Part shown: piece by piece, positions 22,955-33,972 of the stretch
How positions within the stretch are numbered: position 1 is the stretch's first letter
How the letters are laid out: each line of letters starts with the position of its first letter
Source of the DNA: Parietaria judaica
Taxonomy: Eukaryota; Streptophyta; Magnoliopsida; Rosales; Urticaceae
DNA: 64,000 nt
NCBI GenBank assembly: GCA_954871525.1
Contig: OX940863.1
Coordinates: 253,001-317,000, forward strand
Reading direction: 5' to 3'
Notes under the pieces: model-generated
The model's database searches: none
Told to the model about the DNA's origin: nothing
The model's input: only the letters and a program-made list of their open reading frames with translations
Made by a program: the position numbers and the translations under genes

Positions 22955-25410
22955 TTACAATGTAATACTATGACAACAATCATTAGACTTACACTTATGT
23001 AAATGTGGTTACACTAATTTAATTGGAATTAAATTTTTGTAACCGAAGTTACACTTTTATAACCGAAGTTACATTATCGTAACAGAAGTTACATTATCGT
23101 AACTGAAGTTACACTTATATAAATGTAGTTACACTTTTGTAACCGGAGTTACAATTTCAATATATTTGTTCAAATAAAAATTTAGTGTTTTGGGAGTTAA
23201 TTTGGAAGTATTAAAATAATTTTTGTAACTGAAGTTACACTTTTGTAACTCAAGTTACATAAGCGTAACCGGTGTTACACTTTTGTAATAGGAGTTACAC
23301 TTTCGTAATTCTAGTCATATATGGTTATGTAATAGTATGACCACAATTATGTAATAATATGACCACAATCATTAGAGTTACACTAATGTAAATGTGGTTA
23401 CACTAATTTAATTGGAATTAAAGTTTTGTAACCGAAGTTACATTATCGTAACCGAAGTTACATTATCGTAACCGAAGTTACACTTATGTAACTAGAGTTA
23501 CACTTTTGTAACCGGAGTTACAATTTCAATATATTTGTTCAACTAATAATTTAGTGCTTTGGGAGTTAATTTGGAAGTATTAAAATAATTTTTGTAACTG
23601 AAGTTACACATTTGTAACTCAAGTTACATAAGCGTAACCGGTGTTACACTTTTGTAATAGGAGTTACACTTTTGTAATTTTAGTCATATATGGTTATGTA
23701 ATAATATGACCAAAATTATGTAATAATATGATCACAATCATTAGAGTTACACTAATGTAAATGTGGTTACACTAATTTAATTGGAATTAAAGTTTTGTAA
23801 CCGAAGTTACATTATCGTAACTGGAGTTACATTATCGTAACTGGAGTTACACTTTTGTAACTGGAGTTACAAATTCAATATATTTGTTCAAATAATAATT
23901 TAGTGCTTTGGGAGTTTATTTGGAAGTATTAAAATAATTTTGGTAACTGAAGTTACACTTTTGTAACTCAAGTTACATAACCGTAACCGGTGCTACACTT
24001 TTGTAATAAGAGTTACACTTTCGTAATTCTAGTCATATATAGTTATGTAATAGTATGACCACAATTATTATGACCACAATCATTAGAGTAACTTCAGTTA
24101 CGATAATGTAACTTTGGTTACCATAATGTGACTTTGGTTACGATAATGTAACTTTGGTTACAAAAATTTAAAATAAATTAAATTAGTGTAACTTCAGTTA
24201 CGATAATGTAACTTTGGTTACCATAATGTAACTTTGGTTACGATAATGTAACTTTGGTTACAAAAATTTAAAATAAATTAAATTAGTGTAACTTCAGTTA
24301 CGATAATGTAACTTTGGTTACCATGATGTAACTTTGGTTACGATAATGTAAATTCGGTTACAAAAATTTAATTCCAATTAAATTAGTGTAACCACATGTA
24401 CATTAGTGTAACTATAATGATTGTGGTCATAGTATTACCTAATTGGGGTCATAGTATTACATAATTGTTTGTCACTATTTTTTCACAATATTTCAATTTA
24501 AATTCTTTTTTGTAACTCAAATTATGTGAACTTATTGCTACGTACCTTTAGATGGAAACTGGATTAATATAATTATGTAACATAAGTGTAACCATATATT
24601 ACTAGAATTACGAAAGTGTAGCACCTGTTACAAAAGCGTAACACCGGTTACAAAAATTATTTTAATACTTCCAAATTAAATCGAAAAGCACTAAATTATT
24701 ATATGAACAAATATATTGAAATTGTAACTTCGGTTACAAAAGTGTAACTACAGTTACAACAATGTAACTCCAGTTAAAAAGTGTAACCGGAGTTACATAA
24801 ATGTAACTTCAGTTACGATAATGTAACTTTGGTTACCATAATGTAACTTTGGTTACGATAATGTAACTTCGGTTACAAAAATTTAATTCCAATTAAATTA
24901 GCGTACCTTCAGTTATGGTAATGTAACTTTGGTTACCATAATGTAACTTCGGTAACACAAATTTAATTCAAATTAAATTATTGTAACTTCAGTTACGATA
25001 ATGTAACTTTGGTTACCATAATGTGACTTTGGTTACGATAATGTAACTTCGGTTACAAAAATTTAAAATAAATTAAATTAGTGTACCTTCAGTTACGCTA
25101 ATGTAACTTTAGTTACCATAATGTAACTTTGGTTGCGATAATGTAACTTTGGTTACAAAAATTTAAAATAAATTAAATTAGTGTAACTTCAGTTACGATA
25201 ATGTAACTTCAGTTACGATAATGTAACTTTGGTTACCATGATGTAACTTTGGTTACGATAATGTAAATTCGGTTACAAAAATTTAATTCCAATTAAATTA
25301 GTGTAACCACATGTACATTAGTGTAACTATAATGATTGTGGTCATAGTATTACCTAATTGTGGTCATAGTATTACATAATTGTATGTCACTATTTTTTCA
25401 CAATATTTCA
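22955..25410. repeat. GTAAC...GTTAC palindrome array forming a giant inverted repeat
   Basis: Dozens of short near-palindromes of the form GTAAC-NNNN-GTTAC (for example GTAACCGAAGTTAC) are spaced about 20-25 bp apart. The left arm (to about 24085) holds three ~370-390-bp higher-order units, starting near 22981, 23370 and 23739, each with the phrase TTGGAAGTATTAAAATAATTT. The right arm (about 24090-25410) holds the reverse complement of that unit once (about 24583-24790) plus expanded GTAACTTTGGTTACCATAAT runs, and a phrase repeated at about 24355-24470 and 25265-25385. Both outer ends carry the same word in opposite orientation (GTAATACTATGAC near 22960 versus GTCATAGTATTAC near 25375). A transcript could fold into a very long hairpin. 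Confidence 0.85.
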
Positions 25411-25993
25411 ATTTAATCTATCAGCTTGGTGAATTCCCGCTTGTCGAAATTGTGGATAGCATTGTACTATACCCGAAAAGAGTTGTATCAAACTAGCACT
25501 ATGATTGATTAAAGAAAAAATTCAGTCACTAGTACAAGGATTCAAAATATTTCTCATCAAATATGGATTACATACTTTGTTCTCTCATATTATCATCAAA
25601 ATTTCAGACGCACAATCGAACCAAAAATGAATTAAATCGGTACATAAATAAGCAATGCAACTTTAGCAAAGCAAAGCTCCTTCCTCAATGCTTCCTCTGC
25701 AATTTATAAAACAATATAAGCAGTCAGAATGTAACATAAAAGAAAGATCAACAAAAACACCCAAAACATGTACTGAACTTCACAATTATCAGCTGATCTA
25801 CCCGTAATTCTAAGCAAATTTGCGTTTCAAACATTAAATAAAAGCTCAAATCATGCTGCATCGTTTAATTTCGGAAAATTCAACAGAATTCAGAAAATAT
25901 AGCTTGCGTGCTTCCAAGATTTTCCCTAGAAAATTGAAGCAAAAACGGGAAGAACACTCGAAATGAAAGCATCCAAATGGGTGAAACCCTTAC
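25411..25993. other. AT-rich sequence inside the element
   Basis: No gene recognised. On the minus strand it follows the splice donor of the TBC exon; a possible acceptor near 25700 (AATTGCAG) leads to ten codons and a stop, with no TBC similarity. Confidence 0.5.
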
Positions 25994-26187
25994 CTCCGAC
26001 GAGAATCAGCCGTGACACGGCGAAGATCATCCACGGAAGACGAAGGCGAAGACGGCAAAATCCCGAGGTTTATGAGCCACCTGACGCTCCTCAGCCCGTC
26101 GAAGCGGCGATCCCGGGGAACGGAGCTCGCTGTCGTTGACGACGGCGATGGCTCAACCGGTGTGGGCCCAAGCGGAGGTTGGAACAT
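25994..26187 (-). pseudogene. Exon 1 of a TBC1D5-like Rab-GAP gene, isolated fragment
   Basis: From ATG 26187 the minus strand encodes 64 codons ending in a donor GTAAGG at 25993. It contains RWLINLGILPSS and SSVDDLRRVTADSRRR, the conserved start of plant TBC1D5-type proteins (Rab GTPase-activating proteins of vesicle traffic). In a full gene exon 2 would continue with YAxLRRxLLVDPHL and the catalytic TBC domain; nothing like that follows. It sits near the right end of the transposon-like element, reading inward. Confidence 0.7.
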
Positions 26188-26596
26188 GGTCTCTCGCAAA
26201 CCCCCCAAGAACCCTAAATGCCCCCGAAATCGATCACAATCCAGCGGCGATCGGCGTGGGAAGAAGAAGAATCAAGCCGCGGCATCCGAAGAAATCCTCG
26301 GAGGAATCGCGGATGAAATGGAGAGGAAGGAATCCGCAGAATTCTCCAGACCCAAACCCAAAGAGAGAGCGATGAAGAATTGGTTTCTTCTCGGCCAAGA
26401 CAAATATAGAGCGGAGGCGATCGAACGAGCGAATGGGTTGAGGGCTTCGAACGGTCCGGCGGCGAATCAAGGGAGGCAATCGGAGCGGCGGCGAATCGAG
26501 GGAGGCGATCGACAGAGAAGAGCGAGAAGAGAGAATGTGCGAGAGAGAAATGGAAATGTCGTGAGAGAGACACGAGGAGGAGCCAGAGAAGGAGAA

Positions 26597-26679
26597 GGGT
26601 ATTTTAGGAAAAAAACTTTTAAATTGAGTATGATTTGCATTAAACTTTTAAATTTATTGAGGATTTTGCTAATAAGCCC
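26597..26679. repeat. Right terminal inverted repeat
   Basis: Reverse complement begins GGGCTTATTAGCAAAATCC and ends near an AAATACCC word, paralleling 21444-21550. A 9-bp near-perfect target duplication follows at 26680. Confidence 0.65.
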
Positions 26680-26688
26680 CTAAATTAA

Positions 26689-27242
26689 ATGCTTTGTTGT
26701 GGTTGTGGCCAATAATAAGTCTTTAATATCCGAAAAGGTTGTTTCATTATAGATATCGTGTCTACGTATTAAATTCAACATGTTTGTTCGGGGTCGGATT
26801 ACTGTAAATAAATAAATAAATAATGTTTTTTGATATTGAAGAATGAAGACCAATCGGAAGACACTCTCGACTCGACAATATGCTTTTCTGAAGATTGAAT
26901 TAAAAAATAATAAATAGATATCTGGAAATACCCGTTATGTCCTTATCTCAGAGTGTGGGCAAAGCCCCAACCAGAATCGCTGAAGCCCAAACAACTCTCT
27001 CTCTCTCTCTCTCTCTCGCTCGCTCGACCGCCTCACTTTCTCTCTCTTCCGCGTACTGCCAACCTCAATGCTCCACCTTCCTCCGCCGATGACCTAGCCT
27101 CCGCCGTGCCGGCTTCGAATTTACACCTCCGAGCCCTGGAGGTTTGGGGATTTCTCTAGGGTTCGTTTTTCGTTGGCTGTGCATTCGATTGGTGAGCGGA
27201 ATTCGTTTGGGCTTTCTTCGCTGCTCTGGTGGCTCCACCGCC
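26689..27242. promoter_or_regulatory. HUA2 upstream region and 5' leader
   Basis: AT-rich to about 26940, then a GC-richer leader with a CT-repeat (27000-27017) and CTCGCTCG, ending in CCACCGCC before the ATG at 27243. CT-rich leaders are common in plant promoters and 5' UTRs. The small upstream open frames (for example 26953-27159) have no recognised product. Confidence 0.5.
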
Positions 27243-30200
27243 ATGGCTCCGGGGCGGAAGCGCGGAGCGAACAAGGCCAAGACCAAGGGTGAGATGAGTC
27301 TCGGCGATCTCGTCCTCGCCAAGGTCAAGGGCTTCCCTTTCTGGCCTGCCAAGGTTTGTTCTCTAGTTTTGGCATTCGACGATTGTGGCTTGATTCTCTG
27401 CCTCCAAATTTGGCTCTTTCTTTCTCGTTCCAGTTGTCTTTGTTGAGAGGGATTAGGTTTATTTATCGGAGAATTGACTGCTTTCTGTTGAGAGTCGTTT
27501 TTCGCAGTTAAATGTGTGTGGAACACTATCTTTTCTTTGGGTTCTCTTAAGCTCACTGTATGGTCATAGATCCATGTGTTGTGTAGGCCTTTTGTCGGAG
27601 TAGTCCAATGGCTCTTTGTCTTGTCAATTTATGTTTTGTATTGATATGACCCTGTATGCAGTTTGATTTGAATACATCTCTTTGGACTTTGTTTTTCAGA
27701 TTAGTAGACCCGAAGACTGGAAGAAGCCTCCTGATCCCAAGAAACATTTTGTCCAATTCTTCGGAACCGAGGAAATGTAAGTAGATCTCTCTCGTTAATT
27801 GTCTTGTAACTTGAGGTGTTGACTAAAATAAGATGGCGCTCTTTTATGGTTTGATATGCGTCTGCTCTGAACTTTCAATTAGCATTATCATGTAATTAAT
27901 ATATCTCAGCTTTTTGTTGAAGTAATTATGTCTCATTTGTGGCATCCATCCTTGAGATAAATTAGTGAAAAGTCATCCCTTTCCTTCTATTTTGTACTTG
28001 TTTATTGTTTTTTTTCTTTCTATAGTCAACTGTGTATTTGATATAGAAAGCGTATTTATGATGTTATGTTGCATTCTATTTTCATGTTCGTCTGCTTCCA
28101 TTATTTTTCTCTTCATTTTGGCTTTTATATTTTTTTTTTCAGAGCATTTGTTGCCCCTGCGGATATTCAAAACTTTACTAGTGAGGCAAAAAATAAATTA
28201 TTATCTCGGTGCCAAGGTAAAGCGAAACTATTTTCCCAGGCAGTGAAGGAAATATGTGGGGAATTGGATGAGTTACAGAAAAAAAATTCTGGTGATTTGC
28301 GGGATGATGACAATGATAAAGGTGAAATTGGATCTGAGGTTCAATCCATGGATGAGACTGAGGATCACGAGGTAGACGGCGACTCAAAGGAGGAGTCTCA
28401 TATGTCATGTTCTGATGAAGATGATAACGAGGAAATGGGGGATTCTGGCTCAAAGTTGGAGCGGTGTTCACAGAGGCAAATCGACAGTGATAAAGGTTAC
28501 GTGTCCGAGAAAAAAGGCAAAATACTTGATGCTGAACAATCAAAGAAGGATGTGAGTGTGAAATCAGGAGGGATGGCATCTTCAAATGGCCATGAGTTGA
28601 AAGCGGGAGCTGGGTCGAAGAGGAAGAGTCAGGAAGTACATAAAAACAGTACTCCTGTTGTGACATCACTGAAAAATGAGAGGTCACCCAAATCTGGTTT
28701 GCACCCAAAGAATGGAATGAAAAATAGAAATTCTCCTGTTGGCATCAACAAGGAGCGTTCTTCTGAAGATAAAAGAGATTCTGAGGCTGCTACTGGAAGA
28801 AAGACAAAAGGGGTGTCATCTACAGTGAGTCATCATCTAAACGATGCCCGTTGCTTTGGTGCGGACTATGAGGAGCTGCCTGATGACAGACCTCAGGGGA
28901 GAATAAAAAAGGCGCTGCCCGGGCTTAGCAAGTTTAGTACCGAAAGAGATCACGAGACACACACTTCAAAAAAATCAAAACACATAGATACAAGGGAGGA
29001 TTCCGCAGCAGGATTCTCCAAACATAAAAGAGTATTTTCTCCTTCGGTTGTTGAAAAAAAGCCTGTTGCAAAATCAGATTTGATGAGATCAAATTCACGA
29101 GGCAAAGTAGAAAATTCGACTGCATCTAGATCCCAAAATGTCATTGGTGACAATGCTGCTCTTCCTCTGTCGAAGCGCCATCGGCGAGCTTCTGAAGCTA
29201 TGTTCAGATCTCCTAATCGAGCTGTCGATGTTAAGATGGAAAAGGGTTCTTCAGTTAGTGCAAATGCTGGAGCTACACAACAGTTAAAAAAACGGAGAGC
29301 TGTTCGCCTTTATGATGATGATGATGACGACGAGGAGCCCAAAACTCCCATTCATGGAGCTTCTTCCACCGTTGTCAAACCTTCATTACATGTCTCAGAT
29401 GATATTAAGAGTCCTGGTGCTAATAACGATGAACGTAAACAATTTCAAGACCATAGTAGAGACACCGCTGAACTTTTGAATAGTCACACACAAGAATCAG
29501 CGGCAGTAAGTGAATCTCTGTCACCTGGAAAATCTAAAGCTGACGATACAGACCATGTATGCCAAGCTCTAAATGACGAAAAAGGGTCTGATGGTGAACC
29601 CCAGAGTGATGAAAAAGGGCTTAAGGTAGGGAAATTTGAATCAGAGCCACCATCATCATCTAAAGAGGCAAAACTAAGCTTGATATCTCCGACAAAGTCT
29701 CCTCGGTTGCCTTCTGTTATCAAAACAGGTGCTGAACTGAAAGCTACAAAACCTAAGGCTAAAGTATCCAATGTGGGCAGTCAAAAGAAGTTACTCGCTG
29801 GATCAAGCAAGGGCTCGGGCTCTAACACTATCCAAAATCATTCAGCAACCCAAAGAAATAAGCCCGCTGCTACTGCAGAGAGACCTAAATCCGCCTTCAA
29901 GTCTAATTCTCGAGAACCCGCTTCTCTAAGCGATAAGTCAACTGAGCCGGGTGAAGGGTAAGCCAGATTTATAATTTTTTATACTCATCTGGTTTCCTCT
30001 TACTATATACCATGCTAACTTACTTTTTTTCCTTCTAATTTTGGTTGTGTAAAGCAGATTGGATCATGGTCTATTGATTGATGGTAGGAGTCCAGAATCT
30101 GCTACCTCTATGAAGCATCTCATTGCTGTTGCACAAGCAAAAAGAAAGCAGTCTCTCACGCAATTCGGTGCTATTAATAATGCTTTTTCTTCTCGGACAA

Positions 30201-33200
30201 GCCCGAGCCCGAGTCCTTCTGGCGTTCAACGGTTTTTCTCCAATTCTGGAGGGATTGATATCTCTCAGGCCTCTTTGACTTCTCCGTCAATTCATGCCTC
30301 ACAAAGTCAGCTTGATGGTGAAGAGCATCTTGAGGAGAGAAGAACAAGTTCTGGAAATAGGGGTGGTGGGTCGCTCAGTGGAGGAACAGATGCTGCTGTT
30401 GCTCGTGATGCTTTTGAAGGAATGATTGAGACTTTGTCTCGGACTAAGGAAAGCATTGGCCGTGCAACTCGTCTCGCCATTGATTGTGCCAAATATGGTA
30501 TTTCCAATGAGGTATGAGAAAGGATGGCTGTATGTTTGGTTTTGTCTGTGCCTAAAATTGAGGAGATACTTATATTTTAGGAGAAAGAAATCTTATACCG
30601 ATAAAGAATGGTAAATAGTTCATTCTTGCTGTTGATCATTATATGAGAATGTACTGGGGTGATCAACAATAATCATTGTTCGTTAGGTAAGTATTTTTAG
30701 CTGGGTTAATATAAACTGGCAGATAAGTCCTCCGCGTGATATTTACTTTGTGGACCATATATTTGACCAACTGTGGTCCTAGCTTAGTTACATAGCTTGA
30801 ATGATTTTTTTCTCATCTTTCGAATTTTCTGTTTCTGGTTTTCAATTATAGATTTTATTTCCTAATTTTTTATATATAATTTTAATTAAGTTGTATTGAA
30901 ATTTGAAATGTTGTTTCCTGATTTTTGTAGGTTGTGGAACTACTAATCCGAAAATTGGAATCCGAACCAAGTTTTCATCGTAAAGTAGACTTGTTTTTTC
31001 TTGTGGATTCTATCACCCAATGCTCTCATAATCAAAAAGGTATATTTTCCGTGGAGTTTCATTTCTGAACGATGTTCATTCATATATTGTTGATGTTATA
31101 ATACCGGTCTGTATTTGCTTATTCATTAATGAATGAATGCGTGTATTTGTTTTAGTGAACATTTGTTTGTATTAAGTTTTTTTTGATGTTGTAACTAATA
31201 TCCAGGCATTGCTGGAGCTACTTACGTTCCAACTGTTCAAGCAGCGTTGCCTCGTCTATTAGGCGCTGCTGCTCCAGCTGGCACAGGCGCTCGTGAAAAC
31301 CGCCGTCAGTGTCTTAAGGTAATTGCAGTTCTATCTAATTGTTGTGTTTTGGGGTTTGATTTGTAATTTCAATTAATAATTATATTTACCAGGTTTTACG
31401 GCTGTGGCTTGAGAGGAAAATATTTCCTGAATCGCTCCTTCGTCGTTACATGGACGATATTGGAGTTTCAAATGAGGACACGACTTCTGGATTTTCTCTT
31501 AGACGGCCATCTCGAGCTGAGCGCGCCCTTGATGATCCCATCAGAGAAATGGAGGGCATGCTTGTTGATGAATACGGCAGGTTCGGGAAATTATTTCGCT
31601 GCATCTCAGTAATTATATTATTTGGATATCTTTTATTTTTATTTTATTTGGATCACAGATAAATTTACTTTTAGTTTCTCTGATTGTTAATTGCACTTAG
31701 TAAACCCTTTAATTGCCTACTTTTGTGATGTAAGAGTAGTTAAATGTATGTTTCACGCGTTTCCTGTCTCGGTATCTGAGCTCTAAACAAATAAGCGGTA
31801 TATTTTTTATGTATATATTGGTTACATGCTAGTATTCTTTCAATTTCCTGACAGTGCTCTTTTTTTTTTTTTTTTTGGCAGTAATGCTACGTTTCAGATG
31901 TCTGGGTTTCTGTCTTCTCGCGCATTTGAGGAAGAAGAAGAAGAAGAGGACGATGTTCCAATTAAAATCAAAGAGAATGGTAATCCGTTCTCACTAGAAC
32001 AAACCCATGCACCGGGTGAAGCAACTCCAAGCGACAGGCGACATTGCATCTTGGAGGATGTTGATGGCGAGCTTGAAATGGAAGATGTCTCGGGACACCA
32101 GAAGGAAGACAAGACATTGTTGATCGTCAGTGATTCTCATGAAGTAGAGAAGGCTGTTGAACCACCTTCTATTGAACTGCCTCCGCTTCCGGAAGGTTCG
32201 CCACCGCTTCCGGAAGATTCTCCTCCTCCGCCGCCACCGCTTCCGCCTTCACCGCCGCCTCCGCCGCCACTCCCATCATCACCCTCTTCACCACCGCCGC
32301 CACCGCCTTCGGACCCACCTCATCCTCCTTTGCCACCTTCTCAACCCCCTTTACTACAGATGATGCCATCTCAACCTCATGTAAGACTATGCAGTGTTTT
32401 TATTGTTTTTGGGAATTTTAAAATTTGGTCATTCTCTTGAGAGCAAAGGAAAACAGATAAAGAGGATGGTGTTTCGTGATTTTTCTGCGACTCCTAACCC
32501 TTGACGTGATGGATTGTTCGGGGCCATATCATCCACTAATTAATTAAATATAAGGAAAATATCTAGGTTCATTAGTAAATGATATGACCCCGAGAGTTTA
32601 AGCTTTGTGTCGTTTAATTAATTAGCGTCGTTTAATTTTATGTCGTCGTATTTAATTAAGTAATTAGGTCTTAGAATAAATAAGCTAAGTTGTCGTTTTG
32701 ATTATGTCGTTTAATTATGTTATTAGGTTATTTTAATTATGTTTAGAGGTTTAGTAATCGGGCCCGGACCGGCCCATTAGCTTGTAATTCCATGCTCTAT
32801 TTAAGAGAGCATCAGTTAATGAAAAAAGCAGCCAAAAGTCATTCAAAAACTTAATCTCTCGGAGATTGGGTTTGTGAGTGTTTGGCCGGTATTTTCAATA
32901 TTTCCGTTTCGAGTTATCGATCTTTCGGGCACATAACAGTAAACTACAGAAAACATATTAGCACCATTACTCCTAACATCATATATCTCTTCGTTATGAT
33001 TTTCTAACGTTCAACCTCTTGATACTATTGTTTCGTTATACAGAGCAACCAACTCATCCAAAGATTGGGAAATACACCTCATGCAGCTCCGGTTGACGCT
33101 TCTGTCACCCAGCAACCACCTTGCTATGCTCCTCCTGCCGGATTGTACCTAAAACCTCAAGTTCCTCAACAGACACAGCAATTTCCACAAGCTAATAATA

Positions 33201-33972
33201 CCCCTTACATACAAAGATCATTACATCCAAACCCTTCCACTCCTTTCTCTTACACAAAGCCCACAATGCAGCTTCCTTTCCACCATCCATACCCTTTACC
33301 GTCCCTTCCCGATGTTCGGAGGCCATTTGTTACTGACTTTAAGGCAGAAAATCCACGTGGAGTGTGGATAAATGGGGGCATGGCAAATGCGGGCCCACCT
33401 TTTGGACAAGAAGGTATGTTCCTCTGGTGTTTTGTTTTGGAATGTATTATGAGATTAAAAGGTTCAATCTTTTTTAATAAGCCAATGGAATTGTGTATGA
33501 GTTGACTGTATAAATGGCCGCGGTTTAAGCTTTGGGCATGCTATCTTTATTCTTACTTGATTGTGTTTTAACCCCATTTATGTATCAGTAAAGCTTTAGA
33601 GCGTTGATTTAATTATTATATATCGAATTCACATTGTGGTGCTGGTATTATTAGTGGGGCCTAAACATTTGCACAAGTGGTTATATAGAATTTCCTTTGC
33701 AGGTTATTTCCGGCCACCTTTTGAAAGGCCTCCGGCGAACAATATGGGTTTTCAGCACTCTGTCCCTAATAATTTACCAACTGGTGCTCCAGTTTTAAGT
33801 GAGTGTTTGTTTGTTTGTGTCATTGATTTAATGGATGTTTAGTAGTTGGAAAACAAAGTGAAGCATATAATTTTTGTTTGATTTGTTTTGTTTTGTTTTA
33901 GGTCATGGTGTTTCTCCGATGTTGCCAAATAGACCAGATATGTCGGCTCTAAATTGTTGGAGACCAACTTAA
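27243..33972 (+). CDS. HUA2: HUA2 / HUA2-like PWWP and CID-domain protein
   Basis: Eleven exons: 27243-27353, 27700-27776, 28143-29957, 30058-30511, 30931-31039, 31206-31318, 31393-31580, 31882-32380, 33044-33413, 33703-33798 and 33902-33972, all GT-AG and phase-consistent, giving 1,300 residues (HUA2 is about 1,390). Domains: PWWP at about residues 18-75 (LVLAKVKGFPFWPAK...HFVQFFGTEE), a long charged low-complexity middle with nuclear-localisation-like KKRR clusters, an RPR/CID domain at about 775-935 (RKVDLFFLVDSI, LRLWLERKIFPE), an EEEEEEDD run near 970 and a poly-proline tract near 1055-1110. HUA2 proteins are nuclear RNA-processing regulators of flowering time and floral identity genes (FLC, AGAMOUS). 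Introns are long. A paralogue (HULK) cannot be excluded, but the neighbours favour HUA2 itself. Confidence 0.88.
32470..32960. repeat. Repeat-like insertion in HUA2 intron 8, with hairpin
   Basis: Intron 8 (32381-33043) contains a 23-nt imperfect inverted repeat (32518-32540 and 32571-32593, three mismatches, 30-nt loop), several TCGTTTAATTA words, and a TATA-like CTATTTAAGAGAGCAT. This looks like a solo LTR, TRIM or other small element. No target duplication could be fixed, so the class is open. Confidence 0.4.

Larger units (their letters stand above)
21444..26679. mobile_element. Pack-MULE-like transposon carrying gene fragments
   Basis: The left end GGGCTTTTTAGCAAAAT (21444-21460) is the inverted match of the right end ATTTTGCTAATAAGCCC (26663-26679), and both arms continue with similar A/T-rich sequence to an ATACCC word about 85-107 bp in. 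The flanks CTAAATTAT (21435-21443) and CTAAATTAA (26680-26688) form a 9-bp target duplication with one mismatch, the size typical of Mutator-like elements. No transposase is visible. Inside are parts of three unrelated genes: DUF3511 (minus), a ubiquitin-like N-terminal piece (plus) and TBC exon 1 (minus), with GC-rich pieces near the ends as usual for Pack-MULEs. The centre is a 2.4-kb palindromic repeat. The non-autonomous class is inferred from structure. Confidence 0.7.

Noticed and set aside
22955..25410. A CRISPR-like array of short palindromic repeats
   Set aside because: The repeats are 14 bp, imperfect, spaced by repeated rather than unique sequence and mirrored in a second arm, in a plant genome with introns. 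It is a repeat array, not CRISPR.
26012..26683. A 223-codon plus-strand gene
   Set aside because: Low-complexity Arg/Glu-rich product, antisense to a recognisable TBC exon, and it runs into the transposon end.
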